A stretch of 9,493 nt of DNA from JAFHCF01 sp048497495 (GTDB lineage Bacteria > Pseudomonadota > Alphaproteobacteria > Rhizobiales > Ancalomicrobiaceae): NCBI GenBank assembly GCA_048497495.1, contig JAFHCF010000041.1, forward strand, positions 1 through 9,493. Reading direction: 5' to 3'. The notes beneath the pieces were generated by a model. That model had not been told where the DNA came from. It saw only the letters and a program-made list of their open reading frames with translations, and did not search any database. Within the stretch, counting starts at the first letter, position 1. The number at the start of each line of letters is the position of its first letter. Positions 1-6,446 of the stretch are shown piece after piece. The translations under genes were made by a program, and so were the position numbers.

Positions 1-423
1 AAGGACGGCCGCAACATCAAGGGCGTCAAGGACGCCACCGCCAACCTGGCGCGCCCGTCGCTCCAGCGCATGGCCTGCGGCCCCGACTTCGTCCAGCTCT
101 CGGGCGAGGACGGCACCGCCCTCGGCTTCAACGCGCAAGGTGGCGTCGGCTGCATCTCGGTCACCGCCAACGTCGCGCCGCGGCTCTGCGCCGAGTTCCA
201 GGCGGCGATGGCGGCCGGCGACTTCAAGAAGGCCCTCGACTACCAGGATCGCCTGATGCCGCTGCATCGAGCGATGTTCCTCGAGCCCAACCCGGCCGGC
301 CCGAAGTACCTCGCCTCGCGCCTCAACAAGATGGCCAACGAACTGCGCCTGCCGCTGGTCGCCGCCTCGAAGGCGACCGAAGCCGAACTCGACGCGGCCG
401 CCCGCCACGCCGGTATCCTCTGA
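1..423 (+). CDS. dapA: 4-hydroxy-tetrahydrodipicolinate synthase, C-terminal part (5' end outside the window)
   Basis: The reading frame is open from base 1 and encodes the last 140 residues. DapA condenses pyruvate with aspartate semialdehyde, the first committed step of the diaminopimelate/lysine pathway in the cytoplasm. The fragment starts just before the active-site segment GVKDAT; the lysine at bases 28-30 corresponds to the Schiff-base lysine of the (beta/alpha)8 aldolase fold (Lys161 in E. coli, which has GIKEAT). Further family landmarks follow: LSGEDGTAL, GGVGCISVTANVAPR, RLMPLHRAMFLEPNP and the terminal HAGIL. Against a family length near 290 residues, about half the protein is present, with no frameshift. 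The stop lies 14 bases before smpB, so the two are probably co-transcribed. The family assignment is secure; only the N-terminus and promoter are unseen. Confidence 0.97.
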   Translation, partial: KDGRNIKGVKDATANLARPSLQRMACGPDFVQLSGEDGTALGFNAQGGVGCISVTANVAPRLCAEFQAAMAAGDFKKALDYQDRLMPLHRAMFLEPNPAGPKYLASRLNKMANELRLPLVAASKATEAELDAAARHAGIL

Positions 424-437
424 CGGAGTGAAGTCCG

Positions 438-911
438 ATGACCGCCCCCAAGGGCGGCGGCCATCGGCTCGCCGCCGAGAACCGCAAGGCCCGTTTCTCC
501 TATTCGATCATCGACACCTGGGAGGCCGGCATCGCCCTGACCGGCACCGAGATCAAGTCGTTGCGCGGTGGACGCAGCAACATCACCGACGCCTACGCCG
601 CGCCCTACGGCTCGGATCTCGTCCTCTACAATTGCTACATCCCGGAATATCTCCAGGCCAACCGCTTCAACCACGAGACCCGTCGCCCCCGTCGGCTGCT
701 CCTGCATCGCAAGGAGATCAACAAGCTGATGGGCGCGGTCGAGCGCGAGGGCCTGACCATCGTGCCGCTCGACATCCATTTCAACGAGAAGGGCCGCGCC
801 AAGATCACCCTCGCGCTCGCCAAGGGCAAGAACGTCGCCGACAAGCGCGAGACCGAGAAGGAACGCGACTGGAACCGCGAGAAACAGCGGATCATGAAGT
901 TCCGGGATTGA
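438..911 (+). CDS. smpB: SsrA-binding protein SmpB (trans-translation)
   Basis: Encodes 157 residues, the normal SmpB length. SmpB binds the tRNA-like domain of tmRNA and delivers it to stalled ribosomes, so that truncated mRNAs are released and nascent chains tagged for degradation. Recognisable segments are ARFSYSIIDTWEAGIALTGT (18-37), the conserved GTEIKSLRGG (36-45), PRRLLLHRKEI (84-94) and a highly charged basic tail KRETEKERDWNREKQR (136-151), which in the family becomes helical in the mRNA channel. The ATG at 438 is preceded by GGAG (425-428) at 9 bases and directly follows the dapA stop, so the pair looks like one transcript. The gene converges on the minus-strand glycosylase across a REPIN-like palindrome. 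No tmRNA gene is visible here. The other reading frames over this stretch are overprint artefacts. Confidence 0.97.
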   Translation: MTAPKGGGHRLAAENRKARFSYSIIDTWEAGIALTGTEIKSLRGGRSNITDAYAAPYGSDLVLYNCYIPEYLQANRFNHETRRPRRLLLHRKEINKLMGAVEREGLTIVPLDIHFNEKGRAKITLALAKGKNVADKRETEKERDWNREKQRIMKFRD

Positions 912-926
912 GGGGACGGCGTGTCC

Positions 927-1080
927 CGTAGGGTGCATTAGCGAAGCGTAATGCACCGGCCGAACCCGCATGGAACGTCGGACATCGAACATCGGCGAAG
1001 ACGGCGGCGCTCATCGTCGTCGCACGACGTCCCATGCGGACTAGGCCGGTGCAATACGGCTTCGCCTATTGCACCCTACG
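927..1080. repeat. REPIN-like paired palindromic repeat between convergent genes
   Basis: Two copies of a palindromic unit lie in opposite orientation at 927-961 and 1044-1080. Each contains GGTGCA(T/A)TA ... TA(A/T)TGCACC around a short GCGAAGC-type tip, and is bounded by CGTAG outside and GGCC inside. Inside them a second pair of arms matches 14 of 15 bases (966-980 against 1025-1039, core CCGCATGG). The segment therefore forms one long imperfect cruciform or hairpin of about 154 bases. The right unit ends 3 bases before the stop codon of the minus-strand glycosylase, so it probably also acts as a bidirectional transcription barrier. I recall GTAGGGTGCAATA-type units as dispersed REP elements in many proteobacteria. 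No REP-associated transposase is present, so the element would be non-autonomous. Confidence 0.8.
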
Positions 1081-1083
1081 GTC

Positions 1084-1740
1084 TCACCGTCCCATCGCGT
1101 CTTTGATCCCGTCGAACACGTCCCGGAACATCTGCCGCGTCAAACGCCCGGTGTTCGTGTTGTAGCGCGAGCAATGGTAGCTGTCGTGCAGCCTCAGGCC
1201 ATTGGCGAGCCCATGCACCGCGCCGTGGGCGAAAGGGTGGGCCGTGAGCTTTTCCCCGACGGTGCGCAGGAAGGTCTCGTGCGCCACCCGGCCGAGCGCC
1301 AAGACGTCGGTGAGGCTCGCGTGGGCGGCCAGCGTCGCGACGAGGAAGGGCCGGCAGGCGTGGATCTCGGCGGGCAGCGGCTTGTTCTCCGGCGGCACGC
1401 AGCGCACCGCGTTGGTGATCAGCGCGCCGGTGAGCTCGAGCCCGTCGTTCGGGTCGGCGCGGAAGGTGCCGCGCGAGAAGCCGTAGGACGCGAGCGTCTC
1501 GTAGAGCAGGTCGCCGGCGTAGTCGCCGGTGAACGGCCGCCCGGTGCGGTTGGCGCCGCGCACCCCCGGCGCCAGGCCGACGATCAGAAGACGCGGCGCC
1601 GTGCCGAGGAAACTGGGAACCGGCGCGTTGAACCAGTCGGGCTCGCGCGTCCGCCACTCTCGGCGAAAGGCGACGAGGCGCGCGCACAGCGCGCAGTCGC
1701 GCGATGGATCGACCGGCGCGGCGGGGGAGGGACGGGGCAT
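1084..1740 (-). CDS. Uracil-DNA glycosylase, family 5 (UDGb-like), iron-sulfur enzyme
   Basis: Encodes 218 residues from the ATG at 1740. The enzyme removes uracil and other deaminated bases from DNA, starting base-excision repair. Family-5 landmarks are GLAPGVRGANRTGRPFTGD (55-73), the [4Fe-4S] cysteines C16, C19, C114 and C129, NAVRCVPPENKP (110-121) and YHCSRYNTNTGRLT (188-201). An alanine sits in motif 1 where family-1 enzymes carry a catalytic Asp, which is typical of UDGb. An in-frame GTG at 1788 would add 16 residues, but it lies at the foot of a perfect hairpin (1788-1818) without a Shine-Dalgarno. The ATG start also puts the first cysteine pair near residues 13-20, as in known members, so I prefer it. 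The gene lies downstream of the NYN gene on the same strand and may share its transcript or have its own promoter. Some databases would call it simply a uracil-DNA glycosylase family protein. Confidence 0.9.
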   Translation of the reverse strand: MPRPSPAAPVDPSRDCALCARLVAFRREWRTREPDWFNAPVPSFLGTAPRLLIVGLAPGVRGANRTGRPFTGDYAGDLLYETLASYGFSRGTFRADPNDGLELTGALITNAVRCVPPENKPLPAEIHACRPFLVATLAAHASLTDVLALGRVAHETFLRTVGEKLTAHPFAHGAVHGLANGLRLHDSYHCSRYNTNTGRLTRQMFRDVFDGIKDAMGR

Positions 1741-1787
1741 GGCGAAACTCGTGGTGGCGGGGCGCGCGGTCGTCGGCCCGAGGATCA

Positions 1788-1818
1788 CTCACCGGCGGCG
1801 TCGGTCGCCGCCGGTGAG
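1788..1818 (-). terminator. Perfect 13-bp hairpin after the NYN gene
   Basis: CTCACCGGCGGCG (1788-1800) and CGCCGCCGGTGAG (1806-1818) are exact reverse complements with a 5-base TCGGT loop. The hairpin starts 11 bases past the NYN stop codon. No T-run follows on either strand, so it may be a pause, mRNA-stability or Rho-linked element rather than a classical intrinsic terminator. It argues against the glycosylase GTG start at 1788, which would be buried in the stem. Confidence 0.6.
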
Positions 1819-1829
1819 CGCGATCGAGA

Positions 1830-2438
1830 TCACGTCTCGTCGTAGTTCTCGTCGTCCTGCATCACCTGGCGACGCTGCGCCTCGCGCTCGGCCATGCGGG
1901 CCATGCGCTCGGCCGGGTCGCGACCGATTCGGTTCTGCAGGGTGCCGAGCTCGATGAAGTGATCGGCCTGGCGACGCAGGTCGTCGGCGATCATCGGCGG
2001 CTGGGTCTGCAGGGTCGAGATCACCGACACCTTCTTGCCCTTGCGCTGCACCGCCTCGACCAGCCGGCGGAAATCGCCGTCGCCCGAGAACAGCACCAGG
2101 TGGTCGATGTGGTCGGCCAACTCCATCGCGTCGACCGCGAGCTCGATGTCCATGTTGGCCTTGATCTTCCGGCGACCGGTGGAATCGTAGAATTCCTTCG
2201 TCGGCTTGGTCACGACCTTGTAGCCGTTGTAGTCGAGCCAATCGATGAGCGGACGGATCGAGGAATATTCCTGGTCTTCGATCAGGGCCGTATAATAAAA
2301 GGCTCTGAGAAGGTAGCTGGTCGACTTGAACTCGGTCAAAAGTCTCTTGTAGTCGATATCGAAACCGAGTGCCTTCGACGTGGCATAGAGGTTCGCGCCG
2401 TCGATGAACAGCGCGATCTTTTCGCGGGGATCGAACAT
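1830..2438 (-). CDS. NYN domain protein, LabA/DUF88-like putative ribonuclease
   Basis: Encodes 202 residues. NYN domains are PIN-like nucleases that use an acidic metal-binding site to cut RNA; the physiological substrate of this bacterial LabA-like branch is not established. The visible site is IDGANLY (12-18, D13), NMDIELAVDAM (95-105, D97 with D103 nearby) and LFSGDGDFRRLVEAV (116-130, D120 and D122), ending the fold with GKKVSVIS (134-141). The last 30 or so residues are charged, rich in Arg, Glu and Gln, and probably helical or disordered (EREAQRRQVMQDDENYDET). A purine-rich Shine-Dalgarno (AAGGGAAG on the minus strand) lies about 11 bases before the ATG at 2438. The gene is divergent from rpoZ; I recall NYN genes beside rpoZ/rsh in Rhizobiales, so the position looks ancestral. 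All acidic residues are present, so activity is likely. Confidence 0.92.
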   Translation of the reverse strand: MFDPREKIALFIDGANLYATSKALGFDIDYKRLLTEFKSTSYLLRAFYYTALIEDQEYSSIRPLIDWLDYNGYKVVTKPTKEFYDSTGRRKIKANMDIELAVDAMELADHIDHLVLFSGDGDFRRLVEAVQRKGKKVSVISTLQTQPPMIADDLRRQADHFIELGTLQNRIGRDPAERMARMAEREAQRRQVMQDDENYDET

Positions 2439-2861
2439 TTTTGCGTCGTCTTCCCTTCAGGGGTGCTTGTTTTCCTCGAAGCGTTGCTTTTATGAAATGA
2501 TGCTTGCGAGGGTGGTAATCGCGCGGAGAGCTCATCGCTCTTGGTTTCTTCGCCCGACTCGAAAAAATCATCGGTCGCCCGTTCGCGCGCGATGGAAGTT
2601 ATAGCATTTCGCCGTCCTTCGCCAGGGGTCGGCGGATGGCGCGGCGGCCCCGCCCGTGGTAGGTCTGTCGTCGCGGAAGGTGAATCCTCACCCGCCGCGG
2701 AACCGGCCGGGCCGCCGGCGGGCGACCGCGAGGGCCGGCCGGCGAGCGTCGAAGCCGAGGCTCTCGTGCGGTTTCGCGCCCGCATTCGTGTTCCGGCGTT
2801 GCTTTTCCCGCGTCGACGACATATGTCTCCGCTTTCGAAAAGCCCCGCGAGGAGTTGAAGA
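2439..2861. promoter_or_regulatory. Divergent intergenic control region between the NYN gene and rpoZ
   Basis: These 423 bases hold no convincing gene; the overlapping open frames on both strands lack family features and simply reflect high GC. The region must hold the NYN promoter (minus) and the rpoZ promoter (plus). It is uneven: about 2439-2600 is relatively AT-rich, while about 2620-2760 is very GC-rich with many CCGG/GCCGGC steps. Both ends have good ribosome binding sites. No tRNA, riboswitch or clean terminator was found. Confidence 0.55.
2799..2827 (+). promoter_or_regulatory. Possible rpoZ promoter
   Basis: TTGCTT (2799-2804) and TATGTC (2822-2827) are separated by 17 bases, a weak match to the housekeeping sigma consensus. 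Transcription would start near 2834. GAGGAG (2849-2854), 7 bases before the ATG, is the rpoZ ribosome binding site. Placement is by eye only. Confidence 0.3.
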
Positions 2862-3239
2862 ATGGCGCGCGTCACCGTCGAGGACTGCATCGACAAGGTG
2901 GAAAATCGGTTCGAGCTCGTGCTTCTGGCGAGTCATCGCGCCCGCATGATCTCGTCCGGTTCGCCGATCACCATCGATCGCGACAACGACAAGAATCCGG
3001 TCGTCGCGCTTCGCGAGATCGCCGACGAGACCATCAGCCCGGAGGATCTGCACGAGCAGTTCATCCACTCCCTGCAGAAGTTCGTCGAGGTCGACGAGCC
3101 CGAGCCGGAGTCCGTGCCGATGGTGCCTGCGGCATCCTCCGACGACGACGGCGAGATGCAGTTCGACCGCATGTCGGAAGAAGAACTGCTGCGCGGTCTC
3201 GAGGGCCTGGTGCCCCCGGACAAGGAAGAAGAGGACTGA
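2862..3239 (+). CDS. rpoZ: DNA-directed RNA polymerase omega subunit
   Basis: Encodes 125 residues. Omega wraps the C-terminal tail of beta-prime, helps assemble RNA polymerase and forms part of a ppGpp binding site in proteobacteria. The conserved core is MARVTVEDCIDKVENRFELV (1-20), LLASHRARMI (21-30) and DKNPVVALREIADETI (43-58). The C-terminal half is a long acidic tail rich in Glu, Asp, Pro and Ser, ending KEEED; this extension is usual in alphaproteobacteria, whereas E. coli omega has about 91 residues. The start is supported by GAGGAG at 7 bases. The ppGpp synthetase gene follows on the same strand, the common rpoZ-rsh arrangement, though a hairpin and a possible promoter lie between them. 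Confidence 0.97.
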   Translation: MARVTVEDCIDKVENRFELVLLASHRARMISSGSPITIDRDNDKNPVVALREIADETISPEDLHEQFIHSLQKFVEVDEPEPESVPMVPAASSDDDGEMQFDRMSEEELLRGLEGLVPPDKEEED

Positions 3240-3302
3240 GCCACCGGCTCGGTCGCCGAGCGTCGAGGCGCCCCGGCGCCCGACCGCTCGCTGCTCCTTC
3301 CG

Positions 3303-3330
3303 CGCCCGCTTCGGCGGGCGTTCGTCGTCC
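3303..3330 (+). terminator. UUCG-tetraloop hairpin after rpoZ, terminator-like
   Basis: CGCCCGC (3303-3309), a TTCG loop and GCGGGCG (3314-3320) form a perfect 7-bp stem with the very stable C(UUCG)G tetraloop, followed by the moderately T-rich TTCGTCGTCC. It lies 63 bases past the rpoZ stop. It is probably a partial terminator or pause site that lowers read-through into rsh. Confidence 0.5.
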
Positions 3331-3360
3331 TTGGGTTCCGCGAGGGCGTTCTGCTACGAT
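3331..3360 (+). promoter_or_regulatory. Possible promoter of the (p)ppGpp synthetase gene
   Basis: TTGGGT (3331-3336) and TACGAT (3355-3360, 4 of 6 to TATAAT) are separated by 18 bases, immediately after the hairpin. Transcription would begin near 3367, with about 55 bases of leader before the ATG at 3423. Weak consensus only; suggested by position. Confidence 0.3.
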
Positions 3361-3422
3361 CTTCGCATCCGGGCCGGGCGGGAATCGCCGGCGCGGGTGC
3401 CGAGAGAGGATCGATCCGCCAG

Positions 3423-5639
3423 ATGATGCGGCAGTACGAACTCGTCGAGCGGGTCCGGCGCTACAATCCCAATGTCGACGAGGCCCTCCTCGACAAGGCC
3501 TATGTCTACGGGATGATGAAGCACGGGCCGCAGAAGCGGGCGTCCGGCGATCCCTACTTCTCCCACCCGCTCGAGGTCGCGGCGATCCTCACCGACATGC
3601 GGCTCGACGACGCCACCATCGCCGTCGCCCTGCTGCACGACACCATCGAGGACACCGACGCCACCCGCGCCGAGATCGACCAGATGTTCGGCGCCGAGAT
3701 CGGCGAACTGGTCGAGAGCCTGACCAAGCTCGAGAAGCTCGACTTCGTCTCCAAGAAGACCGAACAGGCCGAGAACTTCCGCCGGCTGCTGCTGGCGGTG
3801 GCCGCCGACGTGCGGGTGCTCTTGGTCAAGCTCGCCGACCGCCTGCACAACATGCGCACCCTCCAGTTCATGCGCGAGGACAAGCGTCTGCGCATCGCCG
3901 AGGAGACGATGGAGATCTATGCGCCGCTCGCCGGCCGCATGGGCATGCAGTCGATGCGCGAGGAGCTCGAGGACCTCTCCTTCCGCAATCTCCAGCCGGA
4001 GGCCTATCAGTCGATCTGCAGCCGGCTGGCGACGCTGCGCGAGGAGAACAAGAACCTCATCCCGGCGATCGAGCAGGCGCTGACCGAGAAACTGTCGTCG
4101 AACGGCATCACCGCCACCGTCAAGGGCCGCGAGAAGAAGCCCTATTCGATCTTCACCAAGGTGCAGCGCAAGAGCCTGTCGTTCGAGCAGCTCTCCGACA
4201 TCTTCGGCTTCCGCATCGTCGTCGACACGGTGGAGAACTGCTACCGGGCGCTCGGCATCGTCCACACGACGTGGTCGATGGTGCCCGGCCGCTTCAAGGA
4301 CTACGTCTCGACCCCGAAGCAGAACGACTACCGCTCGATCCACACCACCGTCGTCGGGCCCGGGCGTCAGCGCGTCGAGCTGCAGATCCGCACCGAGGAG
4401 ATGCACCGCTTCGCCGAATACGGCATCGCCGCCCACGCCCTCTACAAGGACGGCGACCGCATCGCCGGCGGCCTCAACATCGTCGATCTGTCGCAGGCCT
4501 CCGGCGCCTACGCCTGGCTGCGCGAGACCATCCAGCGCCTCAACGATCCCAATCTCAACCCGGAGGAGTTCCTCGAGAACACCAAGCTCGAGCTGTTCCA
4601 GGATCAGGTCTTCTGCTTCACCCCGAAGGGCAAGATCATCGCCCTGCCGCGCGGCGCCACCCCGATCGATTTCGCCTACGCGGTCCACACCGACGTCGGC
4701 AACACCTGCGTCGGCGCCAAGATCAACGGCCGCCTCAAGCCGGTGATGGCCGAGCTCGCCAACGGCGACGAGGTCGAGATCCTGCGCTCCAAGGCCCAGG
4801 TGCCGCCCGCCGCCTGGGAGCAGATCGCGGTCACCGGCAAGGCCCGCGCCGCCATCCGCCGCGCCACCCGCGACGCGGTGAGGAAGCAGTTCGGCGGCCT
4901 CGGGCGCCAGATCCTGGCGCGGGCCTTCGAGCGCGCCGGCCGCGAGTTCGCCGATCAGGCCCTCGCCGACGCCATCCACCGCCTCGGCCACAACTCGGTC
5001 ACCGAGGTGTTGACGGCGGTCGGGCGCGGCGAGATCGCCTCCGACAGCGTCTTGAAGGCGGTCTATCCGGAACTCCAGGACAAGCGCGGCGCGCCGCCCA
5101 AGCCGGCGTCCGCCGACGGCTGGTTCGAGGCCGGCGCCTCCAGCGTGATGAAGTTCCGCGTCCCCGACGGCGGCGCCGACGACCGCACCTCGATCCCGAT
5201 CCGCGGCCTCTCCGGCGACCTGCCGGTGCGCTTCGCCCCCGGCGGCGGCGCCGTGCCGGGCGACCGCATCATCGGCATCCTGACGCCGGGCGAGGGCATC
5301 ACCATCTACCCGATCCAGTCGCAGGCCCTGAAGGCCTTCGACGACCAGCCGGAACGCTGGCTCGACGTGCGCTGGGACATCGACCCGGCGGCCCCGTCGC
5401 GCTTCCCCGCCCGCATCTCGATCAACTCGCTGAACGAGCCCGGCTCGCTCGCCCAGATCACCCAGGTGATCGCCGAGGCCGACGGCAACATCGACAACAT
5501 CAAGATGGTCCCCAAGGCCGCCGACTTCCACGAGATCCTGATCGATCTCGAGGTCTGGGACCTGAAACACCTGACGCGGATCATCCAGCAACTGCGGTTG
5601 AAGCCGATCATCGCGTCTGCGGCGCGGGTGAATGGGTGA
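3423..5639 (+). CDS. rsh: Bifunctional (p)ppGpp synthetase/hydrolase (RelA/SpoT homologue, Rsh)
   Basis: Encodes 738 residues, full family length. Rsh transfers pyrophosphate from ATP to GTP/GDP to make (p)ppGpp and also hydrolyses it, setting the stringent response. The hydrolase HD domain (about 25-200) is intact: H48, the H72-D73 pair with E76-D77 (HDTIED), and KLADRLHNMRT (136-146). The synthetase domain (about 235-345) has KGREKKPYSIFTK (234-246) and GRFKDYVSTPKQNDYRSIHT (289-308). RFKD at 290-293 is the RXKD form found in bifunctional enzymes, not the EXDD form of RelA. A TGS domain (about 395-456) and a C-terminal ACT domain (about 660-735, SINSLNEPGSLAQI) give tRNA/ribosome sensing. 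The ATG at 3423 follows AGAGAGGA (3403-3410) at 12 bases; a second ATG is adjacent. It is likely the organism's only long RSH, as usual in alphaproteobacteria. Often labelled relA or spoT. Confidence 0.97.
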   Translation: MMRQYELVERVRRYNPNVDEALLDKAYVYGMMKHGPQKRASGDPYFSHPLEVAAILTDMRLDDATIAVALLHDTIEDTDATRAEIDQMFGAEIGELVESLTKLEKLDFVSKKTEQAENFRRLLLAVAADVRVLLVKLADRLHNMRTLQFMREDKRLRIAEETMEIYAPLAGRMGMQSMREELEDLSFRNLQPEAYQSICSRLATLREENKNLIPAIEQALTEKLSSNGITATVKGREKKPYSIFTKVQRKSLSFEQLSDIFGFRIVVDTVENCYRALGIVHTTWSMVPGRFKDYVSTPKQNDYRSIHTTVVGPGRQRVELQIRTEEMHRFAEYGIAAHALYKDGDRIAGGLNIVDLSQASGAYAWLRETIQRLNDPNLNPEEFLENTKLELFQDQVFCFTPKGKIIALPRGATPIDFAYAVHTDVGNTCVGAKINGRLKPVMAELANGDEVEILRSKAQVPPAAWEQIAVTGKARAAIRRATRDAVRKQFGGLGRQILARAFERAGREFADQALADAIHRLGHNSVTEVLTAVGRGEIASDSVLKAVYPELQDKRGAPPKPASADGWFEAGASSVMKFRVPDGGADDRTSIPIRGLSGDLPVRFAPGGGAVPGDRIIGILTPGEGITIYPIQSQALKAFDDQPERWLDVRWDIDPAAPSRFPARISINSLNEPGSLAQITQVIAEADGNIDNIKMVPKAADFHEILIDLEVWDLKHLTRIIQQLRLKPIIASAARVNG

Positions 5640-5645
5640 GTGGCG

Positions 5646-5701
5646 GTTCGATCTCGCGCCGAGGCGCGAGATCGAACGAAATCGTCCGGTGGACGATTTC
5701 G
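5646..5701 (+). terminator. Two tandem perfect hairpins after rsh
   Basis: Hairpin 1: GTTCGATCTCGCGC (5646-5659) with its exact complement at 5664-5677 and a 4-base CGAG loop. Hairpin 2: CGAAATCGTCC (5677-5687) with GGACGATTTCG (5691-5701) and a 3-base loop, its 3' arm carrying TTT. They abut at base 5677 and begin 6 bases after the rsh stop, so they probably terminate or protect the rsh transcript. The near-perfect double palindrome also looks like a dispersed repeat unit, and marks the last native sequence before the low-GC island. Confidence 0.65.
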
Positions 5702-5843
5702 AGCCGCGAACGCACGCCGCGTTCCGCGGCGCGCATTCAGCTACCAATAAAAGGTGCGTTAAGGTAGGCACGATTTGATTGTAGCGCCGATAATCCTCCA
5801 AGAAAACATAGTCATTGCCGTTATTTCCTCACGTTCTTCCGTG

Positions 5844-6446
5844 CTATATCACCGCCGTGTCGATTGTTGAAACCAATTTAGATAGAAAATCAACGGTTAT
5901 GCTTGTTTGATTTTTGTCAATAGGTAATTTAGCTCCGGTGGCATCATCATAGTCTGCATTGTGTGCGATCAAATTTCTGCGCTCGACAATTGCATCAAGC
6001 GTTCCTCTTGCGTTTTCAGTCGTCATTCCCATAGAATTCGAAAGGAATTGCCATTTGTGTCTTTCGTTCCAAATATAAGAAAGACCGTCTGCTACTTTAT
6101 CTGGACTTTGATAGCTCTTGTACCTTATGCATTCACCTAGCATTCGTCGGAATACGATGACTGCTTCGACAGAATTCGCACTCTTTAGCTCAATGACATG
6201 TGAAAATGAAAAGTTCTCTGAGAGAAGTTTCGGAGTAAGTTGTCCTCCATTGGAATATAATCTGGTCGCTAACTCCAAAATTAATGACGAGATGTAATGA
6301 TCAAATGCAGAAACGGCCGCAATCCAAACAAAACGCAGATTTGAATCGGCTCGAAAGGACATTTTTTCAAAGTGCTCATAAAGAGCAATAGATTCATGAC
6401 ACTCGCCAATGTGTCTATCAAAAAGCACCTTTGACAAACTAGGCAT
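5844..6446 (-). CDS. HEPN-superfamily protein (RiboL-PSP-HEPN-like), putative RNase partner of the ParA-like ATPase
   Basis: Encodes 200 residues, mostly helical. Near the C-terminus VERRNLIAHN (154-163) contains R157-N158-x3-H162, the RX4H signature of HEPN ribonucleases, with the usual polar residue after Arg. Upstream, WIAAVSAFDHYISSLILELA (41-60) resembles the HEPN helix that carries a conserved acidic residue (D49) before a Tyr. The tail after the motif (ADYDDATG ... TVDFLSKLVSTIDTAVI) fits the RiboL-PSP-HEPN pattern as I remember it. HEPN domains commonly cut RNA in defence and toxin systems; that this one does so is inference. The ATG at 6446 overlaps the ATPase stop by 8 bases and has GGAG 10 bases upstream, so translation is probably coupled; an earlier in-frame ATG at 6506 (220 residues) lies deep inside the ATPase gene. 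Low GC matches the ATPase gene. No signal peptide or membrane segment seen. Family assignment is moderate. Confidence 0.7.
   Translation of the reverse strand: MPSLSKVLFDRHIGECHESIALYEHFEKMSFRADSNLRFVWIAAVSAFDHYISSLILELATRLYSNGGQLTPKLLSENFSFSHVIELKSANSVEAVIVFRRMLGECIRYKSYQSPDKVADGLSYIWNERHKWQFLSNSMGMTTENARGTLDAIVERRNLIAHNADYDDATGAKLPIDKNQTSITVDFLSKLVSTIDTAVI

Noticed and set aside
1069..1957. Plus-strand frames antisense to the glycosylase and NYN genes
   Set aside because: The minus-strand proteins have full catalytic motifs; the plus-strand frames have none.
3354..5801. Very long minus-strand open frame (about 815 codons) antisense to rsh, and a 970-codon plus-strand frame from 2855 to 5767
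   Set aside because: Both run over intact rpoZ and rsh in other frames, have biased Arg/Asp/Gly-rich composition and no family motif. They are products of high GC.
5702..5801. Minus-strand stretch reading VFLEDYRRYNQIVPTL-like, possibly a relic of a coding gene
   Set aside because: Only about 30 plausible codons between a stop and the GC-rich hairpins, with no start signal and no family I can name.
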